Assembly (NCBI GenBank): GCA_965221655.1
Contig: OZ244906.1
Coordinates: 1,798,001-1,862,000 of the forward strand
Direction: 5' to 3'
Length of the DNA: 64,000 nucleotides
Origin: Bin107 sp965221655
GTDB lineage: Bacteria > UBA8248
The notes under the pieces were generated by a model. It had not been told where the DNA came from and did no database searches. It was given only the letters and a program-made list of their open reading frames with translations. This document shows positions 34,221 to 43,685 of this stretch, one piece after another; the first letter of the stretch is position 1; each line of letters starts with the position of its first letter. Position numbers and translations under genes: made by a program.

Positions 34221-35609
34221 TCAAGCCTCCCCCTCGACCAAGACGGAGGAGAGCAACTCGATGCGGCGGACGGATTCCTTGAAGCCGACGCTGTCAGCCG
34301 GAGTTGAAAACTCTCGTCCTAGTCTCACAGCTTCTAAGCGAATATCGTCCGCGCGTTCAAGCTCTCCACCTTCACGCAATCTACTCAGTATTACTGATTT
34401 GCTGAACCCCTCTTCTCCACGCCTAGCGGTTCCTGCACGGTCGTCGTCGAGAACCATAATCATGGCCCTAAAGAGAACGCCCCCCTCCTCCCCCGCCAAA
34501 GCCTTGATGCCGGATCTCTCGGATACGGCGTCGACGACCTCTTTGTCCGAAGCATCTCCGTCCACGAATCGTCGGTACATGTCCATGTCGAATGTCCGCA
34601 GAATAAGCAAAGCGGTCGTCGTCAGGGCGAAGTGGGGTTCACCTTCGCGCACGGAGCCAAGCACCAGCCCCAGGTGGTGGATCGCCTGTGCGGCGTGGCG
34701 AATGCTGAGACCGGGTGCGCCGAAAAAAACCTGCAACAACTCTTGGCTCTGCCTCGCTTTTCTGCCCGGCTTCAGAACATCTTTAATCCCCGTCTGTTCA
34801 ATCATGGCCTCGACGAACTTGGTGCGGTCGGGTTCGGGGAGGCGGAAGTCCAGATCGAAAAAGCGGCCCAGATATTCCTCCCCGTCGAAACCCTCCCCGT
34901 AGAGAGCCTTTACCGAGTGGGCGAGCTGCGAGCGGTTCACGGCCAGCACGAAGACGATGCCGTCTACGGCGAACAGATGCTTGGCGACTTCGAGAAGCGC
35001 TACGGCGTAGGAGGGGCGGCACCTGTCCAACTCATCAATCATGACGACCAGCGGGCCGGGGCGCGCCTCCGCCAGCGTCTTGGCCGCCTCTCGCAAGGTG
35101 TGTCGAAATTCCTTCATCGACTTCCGCGTTTCCTCATAGCCGTTCATCCTCTCCTCGACCAGGGAAGCGATTGCCTGCCCCAACACCTCGCCCGCACCGG
35201 GCACGACAGAGCCGATGATGCCCGAAGCCAGGGAGGGAGCAATCTTTTTGGCACCCTCCCACAGGCTTTCGATCTTAGGGTTGAGACTTTTGTCGCCGCA
35301 TTCCTCCACGCAGGCTTCGAGCCCGTTCTTTAACTCCGTGGAAAGGGCGACGAAGGGTTCCTCGGCGAAGTCGGTCTCCCATGCGTTGAAAGAGACGACC
35401 GGAAATTTCTTGTCCCGAAGGTATTGCTCCCAAATTTTGAGAAACGTCGTCTTGCCCGCCCCCCACGCGGCGTCCAGCGAGACGACGCAGGGGCCTTCGA
35501 CCGAGCACAGGACGCCCGTGAGCGTCTCCACCGTTTCGCGCCGATCGAGGAGGTCGTGCGCAAACGGATCGCCCGCGGGCGTTTCGATATCTTGGGGCTG
35601 CATGCGCAT
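34221..35609 (-). CDS. KAP family P-loop NTPase
   Basis: 462-residue KAP NTPase. Seen: Walker A AAWGAGKTTF (47-56), NAWETDF, a moderately hydrophobic insert at about 126-151 (ASGIIGSVVPGAGEVLGQ) where KAP proteins often carry membrane helices, and Walker B with the KAP signature MIDELDRCRP (190-199). KAP proteins include the phage-exclusion factor PifA of plasmid F, so a defence role is possible but not shown. The DNA is less G+C-rich than its neighbours, which hints at transfer. It sits 4 kb from the Type ISP restriction gene. Confidence 0.87.
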   Translation of the reverse strand: MRMQPQDIETPAGDPFAHDLLDRRETVETLTGVLCSVEGPCVVSLDAAWGAGKTTFLKIWEQYLRDKKFPVVSFNAWETDFAEEPFVALSTELKNGLEACVEECGDKSLNPKIESLWEGAKKIAPSLASGIIGSVVPGAGEVLGQAIASLVEERMNGYEETRKSMKEFRHTLREAAKTLAEARPGPLVVMIDELDRCRPSYAVALLEVAKHLFAVDGIVFVLAVNRSQLAHSVKALYGEGFDGEEYLGRFFDLDFRLPEPDRTKFVEAMIEQTGIKDVLKPGRKARQSQELLQVFFGAPGLSIRHAAQAIHHLGLVLGSVREGEPHFALTTTALLILRTFDMDMYRRFVDGDASDKEVVDAVSERSGIKALAGEEGGVLFRAMIMVLDDDRAGTARRGEEGFSKSVILSRLREGGELERADDIRLEAVRLGREFSTPADSVGFKESVRRIELLSSVLVEGEA

Positions 35610-35651
35610 GGCGGAGTTTTCCGGTCCCCGGGCGGGGGGAGGTGCGCGCTC

Positions 35652-36422
35652 TTACGCCGTGGCCTTCTCGCGGGCGAAGGCGCGGGCTTCTTCCACGAAG
35701 CGCGAGAACAGGCGCGCCGCGCCCTCGGTGTCCGCGTAGCCGTAGGCCGACATGGCCTCGGGGTGCCACTGCACGCCCACGACGAAGCGGTGCTGGGGGC
35801 ACTCGATGGCCTCGACGAGGCCGTCGGCCGCGCGCGCCGCCACCGAGACGCCCGGACCCGTCGCGCGCGCCCCCTGGTGGTGGTGGCTGTTGACCACCGA
35901 TTCCGACCCGATGATCTCGCCCAGCATCGCGCCCTCGATCTCCACCTCGTGAAACGTGTAGGTGCTCTCGCGCGCGTTCTCGGGCCGGTGGGCCACCGCC
36001 TCGCCCATCTGGGAGGGGACGTCCTGCCACAGGGCGCCGCCCGCCGTTACGTTGAGCACCTGCATCCCTCCGCAGATGCCGAGCACGGGCATGTCGCGCG
36101 CCATCGCCGCGCGGCAGGCCGCGAGCTCGGACGCCTCGCGCCGCGGATTCGCCGGCCCGCAGGCGGGCAGACGCTCCTCGCCGTAGCGTGCGGGGTCGAT
36201 GTCGTGCCCGCCGCCCGAGATGACGAGTGCGTCCAGCCCCTCCAGTGCCGCGGCCACCGCCGAGCCTTCTTCCACCGAGGGCAGGAGCAGGGGTGCGCCG
36301 CCCGCCTTGAGCACGGCCTCCACGTAGGCGTCCATGAGCACGTGGCGGGGGCGCGCGCGGGGCTCTTCGGGAAAGCGCCGCTCGCCCAGGTCGCAGGTGA
36401 TTCCGATTCTCGGCCGTCTCAT
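35652..36422 (-). CDS. Class I glutamine amidotransferase-like peptidase (PuuD/gamma-Glu hydrolase type)
   Basis: 256-residue C26-type hydrolase. Seen: RRPRIGITCD, SGGGHDIDPARY, nucleophile Cys117 in GICGGMQ, and His220/Glu222 in VQWHPE, completing the triad. The PuuD-like family hydrolyses gamma-glutamyl-GABA or related amides; the true substrate is open. ATG 36422 begins the conserved MRRPRIGIT sequence; earlier in-frame codons overlap a divergent promoter region. Its start diverges from a small membrane-protein gene across 129 bp. Confidence 0.88.
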   Translation of the reverse strand: MRRPRIGITCDLGERRFPEEPRARPRHVLMDAYVEAVLKAGGAPLLLPSVEEGSAVAAALEGLDALVISGGGHDIDPARYGEERLPACGPANPRREASELAACRAAMARDMPVLGICGGMQVLNVTAGGALWQDVPSQMGEAVAHRPENARESTYTFHEVEIEGAMLGEIIGSESVVNSHHHQGARATGPGVSVAARAADGLVEAIECPQHRFVVGVQWHPEAMSAYGYADTEGAARLFSRFVEEARAFAREKATA

Positions 36423-36551
36423 CTCTCCCCCCCTGTTCGGGCGTGCGGCGAAAAAAGGCTCTCGCCCCGCGCGCGGCGGGCCGAAAAGAGATATCATCAC
36501 ATTTTGGGGGAAACGAAAACCAGCAAGCACGCCCCCGGGAGGAAGCCGGCC

Positions 36552-36839
36552 TTGTTTCGTCTGTATCTCACCCGCCTGGTGCTGCCCGTCGTCTTCGTGG
36601 CGGCGATGGTGGCGCTTCCTTTCGTCTGGCTGCCTGAACCAGAAGCCCCCCCCGCGCGCGGCGACGCACCCGCCGCAGGCGAGACGCGCCGCGCGGGGGC
36701 CTTCCAGAAGACGATGGTGATAGGCTTCGCCCTCATCCTCGTTTCGGTGACGGCGGGCGGCGTGATGCTCTACCGCATCACCCGCGCACAGAGTGCGAAC
36801 TGGCGGCGGCGCTTCGCTCCGCGGAGCAAAAACCGCTAG
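36552..36839 (+). CDS. Small two-helix membrane protein
   Basis: 95-residue ORF, unrecognised. Seen: two hydrophobic helices (about 5-25 and 51-70) separated by a Pro/Ala/Glu-rich linker, and a very basic end RRRFAPRSKNR, predicting a double-pass inner-membrane protein with cytoplasmic charge. TTG 36552 follows GGGAGGA at 9 nt, which supports translation. Its stop overlaps the convergent MFS gene by 4 nt. No function is deducible. Confidence 0.55.
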   Translation: MFRLYLTRLVLPVVFVAAMVALPFVWLPEPEAPPARGDAPAAGETRRAGAFQKTMVIGFALILVSVTAGGVMLYRITRAQSANWRRRFAPRSKNR

Positions 36840-38035
36840 CGGCCCACGCCGCGCCTCCCGCAAGCCGCCCCGCCGAGCAGCGACGCCCCCGCCGCGTAGG
36901 CCAGACACATCCAGGCGAGTGCCTCCACGCTCACGCCGCGGTCGATCATCCAGCCCATGACGACGGGCGAGAGTGCCGTCGATACCACCATGCACGAGGC
37001 GGCGAGCGAGCGGATCGCCCCCAGGTTCTCCACCCCGTATATTTCCGCCCACACCGCCCCGCCGATGGTGATGCGCATCCCGACGGTGATGCCCGAGAGA
37101 ATCATGTAGGCCAGCGCCGCCGCTGGTTGGTTCGAACTCCCCAGTGCGAGCAGGGCGAGGCACATGGGCACGAGGTGCCAGGGCAGAAGCCGCACCGCGC
37201 CGACCCTGTCCACCAGGTGGCCCGTCAGCAGGGTGAGGGCTATCGAGGCGAGCGTGTAGAGGGTGTAGGCGCCCGTGAAGAAGGCGAGGCTCCAGCCCTT
37301 GGCCCCGACCAGGTGGGCCATGTGGAAGAAAAAGCCCGTGGCGATGAACGAAGGAGCCAGGAAGACGGGCAGAATGAGATAAAAGCGCGGGTCGCGCAGC
37401 ACCGCGCCCCTGCCTCCGCGCGCAGCGGCCGCACGCCGTGCGCGGGGGTGCGCATCGGGGTGGTCGCGCAAAAGCCGCGGAACCGAGGGCAGCAGCACCA
37501 GGGCCGCCCCCGCTGCGAGCACCACCCAGACCCAGCGCCAGTGCAGCCACCCGCCGAGGGCCACCGCGATGAGGGCCATCGCCGCCTGGCCGGCGGGCCC
37601 GCCCATCGAGACCAGGCTCACCGCGCGCCCGCGTTCGGCGCTGAAATGCCGCGCGACGCTCGTCGCCGCCGTGTGGACCATCAGCCCCTGGCCCGTGAGC
37701 CTGAGTGCGAACAGGGCGAGAAACAGCCCCCACAGAGCGGACGCCGCCGCCATGGCCACACAGGCGGCGAGCAGCCCCAGGCAAACCCCAAGTGCGAAGC
37801 GCGCGAGGGGCGTTTTGTCGATGAGGCGTCCCGTCCACGCGAGACACGCCGCACTCGATACGGTGGCGAGGGCGTAGGCGAGCCCGAACGCGCCGTGGGA
37901 GAGCCCAAACTCCGCTCTGATATCGGCGTTGAACACGGCGATGAAATACGACTGCCCGAAGAACGAGAAGAACGTGAGCATGAAGCCGAAAGCGAGGAAG
38001 CGGCGATTTTCCGATACGAAGCGGACGTATTCCAC
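36836..38035 (-). CDS. MFS transporter
   Basis: 399-residue major facilitator with about 12 hydrophobic helices. Seen: the loop 2-3 signature region LAWTGRLIDKTPLARF, a central basic loop (RDHPDAHPRARR) between the two six-helix halves, and a second-half LLTGHLVDRVGAVR repeat of the motif. Substrate is unknown; monocarboxylate- and anion-type carriers have similar layouts. The GTG start at 38035 has GAAGG upstream. The 4-nt overlap at its stop with the small membrane-protein gene is convergent. Confidence 0.85.
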   Translation of the reverse strand: MEYVRFVSENRRFLAFGFMLTFFSFFGQSYFIAVFNADIRAEFGLSHGAFGLAYALATVSSAACLAWTGRLIDKTPLARFALGVCLGLLAACVAMAAASALWGLFLALFALRLTGQGLMVHTAATSVARHFSAERGRAVSLVSMGGPAGQAAMALIAVALGGWLHWRWVWVVLAAGAALVLLPSVPRLLRDHPDAHPRARRAAAARGGRGAVLRDPRFYLILPVFLAPSFIATGFFFHMAHLVGAKGWSLAFFTGAYTLYTLASIALTLLTGHLVDRVGAVRLLPWHLVPMCLALLALGSSNQPAAALAYMILSGITVGMRITIGGAVWAEIYGVENLGAIRSLAASCMVVSTALSPVVMGWMIDRGVSVEALAWMCLAYAAGASLLGGAACGRRGVGR

Positions 38036-38110
38036 CCAAAACCTTCACGCGCGGGAGACGGGAATTCAGACGACAATATACCCCAAACGCCGCGCGCGCA
38101 TGGGCACTCC

Positions 38111-38524
38111 TTATTCCCCCTCGACCCGCCGCCTGGAGCGTTTTTTGTCGCTTTGGATGCGCTTACCTTTCAGGCGCTTTTCCTGAGACGCCCGCGTGGG
38201 ACGGGTGGGGCGGCGGGGTTTCGGGACGACCGCGGCCTCTGCGAGCAAGCCGCGCAGACGGGCGAGGCACTCTGCGGCGTTTCGAGCCTGATCGCGAAAG
38301 CGTCCACTCGTGATGAGGAGTTCGCCCGCGCGCGTCATGCGGCTTCCGGCCAGGCGGGTGAGGCGCTCTTTTTGCTCCTCGCTCAACCGCAGCGAGGCGC
38401 GCACGTTCCAGCGCAAAATTGCCTTGCTCGCCACCTTGTTCACGTTCTGCCCGCCCGGGCCTGAGGCGCGCACGAAGCGAAAGCGAATCTCCTCCAGCGG
38501 AACCTGCGGAGCGGCGTCCGGCAC
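38111..38524 (-). CDS. arfB: Alternative ribosome-rescue factor ArfB
   Basis: 137-residue peptidyl-tRNA hydrolase of the ArfB/YaeJ type. Seen: FVRASGPGGQNVNKVASK with the GGQ catalytic motif, the domain core LRWNVRAS, LLITSGRFRDQARN, and a basic, unstructured C-terminal tail (SQEKRLKGKRIQSDKKRSRR) that in E. coli enters the empty mRNA channel of stalled ribosomes. The GTG at 38524 has GGAGG at 7 nt; a longer reading frame would overlap the restriction gene and is rejected. The length fits the family. Confidence 0.92.
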   Translation of the reverse strand: MPDAAPQVPLEEIRFRFVRASGPGGQNVNKVASKAILRWNVRASLRLSEEQKERLTRLAGSRMTRAGELLITSGRFRDQARNAAECLARLRGLLAEAAVVPKPRRPTRPTRASQEKRLKGKRIQSDKKRSRRRVEGE

Positions 38525-38556
38525 GGGGGCAGCCTCCGGGCGGCGGGCGGGGGGTG

Positions 38557-41500
38557 TTAGGGGGAGTGTAGCACGGGGGGCTGCTCGTCCAGGGCGTCCA
38601 GTGCCGGGGGGAGGCTCTCCACGATGCGGGCGGTCTCCACGCTCACGTGGACGATGCGCCGGATGGCGGCGAGCAAATCGCGCGGGTCGGCGAACCAGCC
38701 GTTCGGGTCGTTCAGTATGCCGCTTTGCTTGTCGCGCACAACCCGGTAGCGGTCGATAAACCATTCCAGCGGCGTCCTGCCGTTCACGACGTAGGCGTGG
38801 GCGGCGGGCGGGATGCCCGTAAGGCGCACGTGCTCGTTCACGATGAGGGTGCTCCGCTCTTGCTTGTCAGCAAAGCGCATCGCCCGCTCCCCGATGCGGT
38901 AGTGCTCCGCGCGCGGCGCGCCGATTCCGGTAAAAACTTCTTCGAGCGGATATTCCGCACAGGTCTCATAGCCCAGGTGCAGTTTGGCAAGTGCGCGCCC
39001 GGCTTCTGAGAAGGCGCGAAAATCAGACGCCAGGGGTACGCGCGGCAACTCCTTGGCCAGATCGTTGGCGAAGCGCGCGCGGTAGTCCGCCGCGTGGAGC
39101 ACGCCGTAGACGTAATCGAAAACATCATCTTTGGTAATCGCCGCGTCGCCGTAGCGTTCGCGGAAGGTGCGCAGCGCCGCCTCCGAGACGTTATCCACCC
39201 GCTCGAGCTTCCCTTCCATGCCGGGCAAGCCGCTCTGCGACTCGGATGGGTTTTGGTAGCGGTAGCGCGGGAAGTATTGGCCGTTAAACATCAGCTGGAT
39301 ATCCGGCATCGTATCGGCCATGAGGACGGAAAACGGCTTCGTGGAGCCTATGCCCGGCACGCAGATGACGCGGTTTTCGCTCTCGTCGGACGGGAAGATG
39401 CTGTCCATCTGATACTTTCGGCTTGCAAGCAGATACTCGACGTAGCAATGCTGTCTAACGAAAGGTCGGTATTGGGTCTTCCAAACGTTGTTAGGTGCAT
39501 ATGCCATAGATTTTCCGCGGCGCAGGTTGTCTTTCAGATCCTGATCCCATCGCACGTTCTTCGAATACCTGCGGGCGACGTCGTCTATCGCTAGGTTCGC
39601 ATCCGCATTTTCCGACCACTCGCGCAGCGCCGCGAGATAGTCTTCCACCATCCGGCGGGCGTTCTCCGCACAGGCATCGCGGTCGAAGTTGTAGATGTAG
39701 GCGTCACGAGCGGTCGCCAACCCTCGGGAGTACAAGTTGAATATCGCGTCGCCCGCCCTGCCCGCTCTCGCCTCTTTCGAACCCAAGGACAAGAGGGTGC
39801 GGAAGGCTGGGTCGCGCTTGTTGAGCCAATCATGGTGCTCGTCGGGCGTAATCTCCACCCAGTCCGCGACGCCCGCAATCGACCCCGCCGCGTGCAGCCG
39901 CGCCAGCTTCTCTTCTCGCTTGACATAATCGCCGATATCTTTGTAATATATAAGGTTACGCTGAACGCTGAACGCTGAACGCTGAACGCTGAACGCTGAA
40001 CTGCGGACGAGGACGAGGATCGCCACGGGCGCGCGGGAACCCTGGTCGAATACGTTGTCTCCCTCTGCGCGCCGCAACTCGCCGGACGTTCTTGCGTTCC
40101 CCCGCAGATTGACGACGTACACCTTGTCGAACTCCTCCGCCAGACAGGCGCGCACGCCCGCATCTACGTTTGCCTCTATCCACGAGCCGTTGGTAACGAA
40201 GGCCACCACGCCCTGCTCGCCGATTCTGTCCGACGCCCAACGAATCGCCATCTTGTAGTGGTCGTAAAGGCTGTTCTTGTTCGTGACGCTGGAGCGTGCG
40301 GCGTAGGTTTCGGCAATGCGGCTCTCCAGCTCGGGGTAGTCCACGTTGGGGTTCTCATCCGCCGAACTTCTTTGCCCCGCCGACCAGGGCGGGTTGCCGA
40401 CGACGACCTGTATGGGGAGCTTCTGCTGGTGCTCCACGCGGTCGCTGTTCTCCGGCAGCCACGCATGGGGCAGCGTCGTCCGCGCGGTGTGGAGGTTGAA
40501 GGTGTCGGTGAGCGCGATGCCCTTGAAAGGTTCATACGCGCTTTCGGCTCCGCAGCGTTCGTGGAAGGCTTCCTCAATGGATACCGCCGCGATGTAGTAG
40601 GCGAGCAGGAGCAGCTCGTTGGCGTGGAGTTCCTCGCGGTATTTGCGGGCGAGGTCGGCGTCGCCAATCAGACCCGAGCGCAGCAGTCGCACCAGAAAGA
40701 CGCCCGTGCCCGTAAACGGGTCGAGCACGTGCACGCCGGGGTCGCTCAGGCGCGTGCCGAACTCCTCGCGCAGCACGTGGTCCGCACTGTGCAGAATAAA
40801 ATCCACCACCTCGGGCGGGGTGTAGACGATGCCGAGGCGATCTGCGTCCTTTTTCATGGCGACGGCGAAGAAGTTCTCATACAGCTCCATGAGCACGCGC
40901 TGGCGCGCCTCGCTGTTGTCCAGCCCCCGCGCGCGGGCGCGCACGCTCTCATAGAAGGGCTCCACGTCGCGGAGCTCGCCCTCGAGGCCAAACTCGCCAA
41001 AATCCTCGCGCAGTTTGTCGAGTGCTTGGGAGACCGGGTTTGCGGCCGCGAAGTCGTAGCCCTCGAACAGGGCGTTGAAGACGGGGCGGGTGAGGACGTG
41101 CTGGGCCATCATGTCGATAGCGTTCGCGCGGGTGATGGAATCGTTGATGGAGGTGCGCAGTTCCGCCAGAAAATCGTCGAACCACTCCCGGAGCGTTTCG
41201 TTCTCGGGGCTTTCGAGCATGTGCGTGATGCGCCCGACCAGGCGGGTGAAGATGTCCGCAATGTCCTTCGCCCACGTTTCCCAGTATTTCCTGTCGCCGC
41301 ACTTCTCCACGATTTTGGCGAAAATGGCCCCGGGCGGAAGCTCGGCCGGCGGGAAGGGCAACTCCCCGAGATCAACCTCCCCGTCCTCGTTGCCGCCGCC
41401 GAGGTCGAAGATGACGAGGCGCTCGGGCATCGCGTGGTTCAAGTCGATGCGATTGACCTCGGCGTCGAACCTGTCGTCGTGGGAGCGCAGTGCGCGCAGC

Positions 41501-43356
41501 ACGCTCCAGACGACCTCGAAATGCTCGTTGCGGTCGAGAACGTCTGCGGGGTCGACGCCCGCGGGCACCGCTATCGGCAGGATGATGTAGCCGTATTCCT
41601 TGCCCGGCGCCTTGCGCATGGCGCGCCCCACGGCCTGCACCACGTCCACCTGGCTGTTGCGCGGACTCATGAAGAGCACGGCGTCAAGGGCGGGCACGTC
41701 GATTCCCTCGGAGAGACACCGCGCGTTCGAGAGAATGCGGCAAGCGCCTTCTTCCGCATCTCGTTTCAGCCAGTCTATGCGGCTTTTGCGCTCAAGCGCG
41801 TTGTTCTGCCCGTCGACGTGTTCCGTCTCACACCGCAGCGCGTTCGCGCGTTCTTCTTCGGGCAGCATGGCGCTCGCGCCTTCGACCACGTCGTCCCAAT
41901 GCTCCACCAGAGCCTTTGAGGATTTTATAGTGTTCGTAAAGGCGATGGCGCGTCTGAGCCTGCGGGGCGGGGCTTCGCCTGCCTTCGCGTTTTCGGGGTT
42001 TTGGAGTGCGCGCCAGCAGCCGACTATCTTCGCCGCGTCGGTGATTTTGAGTTCGCTCGCCGCACCCGCCCCCGCGCCAGCGAGCAAAACGTCGGCCTGC
42101 TGCTCGTAGACGCCCAGAACCACGACCTTGTAATCAGAGAGCAAACCTTGCTCGACGGCGCGGGAAAACGGCAGGCGGTGGAACTCCGGCCCGTAGGTCG
42201 CCTCATCGTCCATCGAGAAGACCTCGGCGTCGTGGCTCGCCGCCTTCGCCTTCGCACTTTCGGTATAGAGGCGCGGGGTGGCCGTCATGTACAGGCGCTT
42301 TTTCGCGCGGATGCGCTCCGCGTCGTGCACGAGAACGAAGGGCGAGGTCTTGCCCTCCTCGTGTCGTTCCACGCCTGTGGTGCGGTGCGCCTCGTCGCAC
42401 AGGATGAGATCAAACGGCGGGGCGCCCTGGTTTTGTGCAGCCTCGACGAGGGGAAGCGAATGGTAGGTGCAAAACACCGCCGTCATGGCGTCTGCATGTT
42501 CCGCGCGCAAGGCTTCAGAGATTTTGGCGGGGTCGGTAGTGACGGGAATTTCGAGCTCCGTGATGGAGGCGTCCTCATCCGTCTTGCCCGCGCGGGTATC
42601 CGAGCAGATGCCGACGTAGCGGTGCGGCACGCCCCTGTGCGTCGCCCACTCCCGCATGGACTGGGCGAACAGCGATATGGAGGGCACGAGGTAGAGCACG
42701 CGGCCGCGCGCACCCGCGACGCGCTCAGCGATGCGCAGGGCCGTGAACGTCTTGCCCGTGCCGCACGCCATAATGAGCTTGCCGCGCGCGTGGGTGCGAA
42801 AGCCTTTGGCGACGTCTTCGAGCGCTTCGCGCTGGTGGGGACGCAGGCGGAACGTCTCGGGCTTGTAGCGCAAATCCTCGGGCGCGCCCCGCACCAGGTC
42901 GGGCCATTCAAAGGTTTGGTTGATAAGATCGTCTAGAAAGAGAACGTCGCACTTGGGCCGGAGGCCGTCGATGGCCTTCACCGCGTTCTGCCCCCACGGG
43001 TCGCCGGTGTCGACCACGATGCGGTGGGTGAAGGGCGCGCGCGCCGAAGCGGAGATAAACGAATCGAGATGCGGCTTGGAAATCCGCGTGCCCGGGGCGT
43101 AGCACTTGCACTGAATCGCGCAGACGCCGCCGTCGTGCTCCTCGGCCACCAGGTCGATGCCCGTGTCGCGCGCGTCGAAGCCGCTCTGCTCCGCCGCCCA
43201 GTCGCGCCACAGCGCCACGTTCGAGAAGCGATCCCCGTAGACGGGGTCTTCGGCGAAGAACTTCTTCATCACCCGTTCGAAGTGCGCGCCCTTCTCGCGC
43301 TCCGAGTCGGAGATCGACCGAATCTGCTCGAGCATTTCCAGAAATGGGACGCCCAA
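38557..43356 (-). CDS. Type ISP restriction-modification enzyme (nuclease-helicase-methyltransferase)
   Basis: 1599-residue single-chain restriction-modification protein, the size of LlaGI/LlaBIII-type enzymes. Domains in order: Mrr-like nuclease with Asp68 and Gln82-x-Lys84 (IQCKCY); SF2 helicase with Walker A ACGTGKT (197-203) and DEAH (321-324); coupler; N6-adenine methyltransferase with DPFTGTG (879-885) and NPPW (988-991); then target-recognition region. The TTG start at 43356 has GGGAGGG at 6 nt. Residues 1119-1133 are encoded by a 7-bp tandem repeat (39958-40001), so copy-number change shifts frame. The enzyme should methylate one strand of an asymmetric site and cleave unmodified DNA after ATP-driven translocation. 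Confidence 0.92.
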   Translation of the reverse strand: MGVPFLEMLEQIRSISDSEREKGAHFERVMKKFFAEDPVYGDRFSNVALWRDWAAEQSGFDARDTGIDLVAEEHDGGVCAIQCKCYAPGTRISKPHLDSFISASARAPFTHRIVVDTGDPWGQNAVKAIDGLRPKCDVLFLDDLINQTFEWPDLVRGAPEDLRYKPETFRLRPHQREALEDVAKGFRTHARGKLIMACGTGKTFTALRIAERVAGARGRVLYLVPSISLFAQSMREWATHRGVPHRYVGICSDTRAGKTDEDASITELEIPVTTDPAKISEALRAEHADAMTAVFCTYHSLPLVEAAQNQGAPPFDLILCDEAHRTTGVERHEEGKTSPFVLVHDAERIRAKKRLYMTATPRLYTESAKAKAASHDAEVFSMDDEATYGPEFHRLPFSRAVEQGLLSDYKVVVLGVYEQQADVLLAGAGAGAASELKITDAAKIVGCWRALQNPENAKAGEAPPRRLRRAIAFTNTIKSSKALVEHWDDVVEGASAMLPEEERANALRCETEHVDGQNNALERKSRIDWLKRDAEEGACRILSNARCLSEGIDVPALDAVLFMSPRNSQVDVVQAVGRAMRKAPGKEYGYIILPIAVPAGVDPADVLDRNEHFEVVWSVLRALRSHDDRFDAEVNRIDLNHAMPERLVIFDLGGGNEDGEVDLGELPFPPAELPPGAIFAKIVEKCGDRKYWETWAKDIADIFTRLVGRITHMLESPENETLREWFDDFLAELRTSINDSITRANAIDMMAQHVLTRPVFNALFEGYDFAAANPVSQALDKLREDFGEFGLEGELRDVEPFYESVRARARGLDNSEARQRVLMELYENFFAVAMKKDADRLGIVYTPPEVVDFILHSADHVLREEFGTRLSDPGVHVLDPFTGTGVFLVRLLRSGLIGDADLARKYREELHANELLLLAYYIAAVSIEEAFHERCGAESAYEPFKGIALTDTFNLHTARTTLPHAWLPENSDRVEHQQKLPIQVVVGNPPWSAGQRSSADENPNVDYPELESRIAETYAARSSVTNKNSLYDHYKMAIRWASDRIGEQGVVAFVTNGSWIEANVDAGVRACLAEEFDKVYVVNLRGNARTSGELRRAEGDNVFDQGSRAPVAILVLVRSSAFSVQRSAFSVQRNLIYYKDIGDYVKREEKLARLHAAGSIAGVADWVEITPDEHHDWLNKRDPAFRTLLSLGSKEARAGRAGDAIFNLYSRGLATARDAYIYNFDRDACAENARRMVEDYLAALREWSENADANLAIDDVARRYSKNVRWDQDLKDNLRRGKSMAYAPNNVWKTQYRPFVRQHCYVEYLLASRKYQMDSIFPSDESENRVICVPGIGSTKPFSVLMADTMPDIQLMFNGQYFPRYRYQNPSESQSGLPGMEGKLERVDNVSEAALRTFRERYGDAAITKDDVFDYVYGVLHAADYRARFANDLAKELPRVPLASDFRAFSEAGRALAKLHLGYETCAEYPLEEVFTGIGAPRAEHYRIGERAMRFADKQERSTLIVNEHVRLTGIPPAAHAYVVNGRTPLEWFIDRYRVVRDKQSGILNDPNGWFADPRDLLAAIRRIVHVSVETARIVESLPPALDALDEQPPVLHSP
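39958..40001. repeat. 7-bp tandem repeat (CTGAACG, about 6.3 units) inside the Type ISP gene
   Basis: 44 nt of uninterrupted heptamer, read on the coding (minus) strand as repeated TTCAGCG. It encodes AFSVQRS twice. Seven is not a multiple of three. In the present state the frame is open. With one unit gained the frame meets TAA at 39958-39956, directly after the run. With one unit lost it continues about 120 codons out of frame to a stop at 39591. This is the layout of slipped-strand phase variation. Confidence 0.9.
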
Positions 43357-43685
43357 CGAACACCCTCCCGAAGCGCTGCGCGAACACTCCCGCGCGGGGG
43401 ATTATGGCCAGATAGTATCAATGGCCGAAACTTAATCGAGGAGAGGCGGCACCGCAAGCCGCGCTGCGATCCGCCGGCGAGGCGTGCGGCACGCCGGAGA
43501 CAACCCGAAGCGGTCGGGGAGCGCTCCTGTATTTCACAACGTTTAACAAGGGAACACGTTATTCAGTTTTATTGGATAAAATTTAATAACGAATCACGAG
43601 AACCTCGGCCTCAGGAAGGATACCCTTGGTCGTCCCCCCGTCTTGCAAAGGAGCAAACAGCCACCGGGAGGCGCGGACAGACGCG
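43357..43685. other. Intergenic region upstream of the Type ISP gene, nothing recognised
   Basis: About 330 bp between the restriction gene start and the decamer element. I see no ORF with RBS, no tRNA and no convincing promoter. A CATAAT on the minus strand near 43408 could be a -10 for the restriction gene, but no matching -35 is evident. The middle part (about 43530-43610) is relatively A+T-rich. Confidence 0.5.

Noticed and set aside
38525..38764. Longer ArfB start reading through the restriction-gene stop region
   Set aside because: The extension overlaps the end of the Type ISP coding sequence, has low-complexity residues and no family match. The GTG at 38524 with GGAGG is sufficient.
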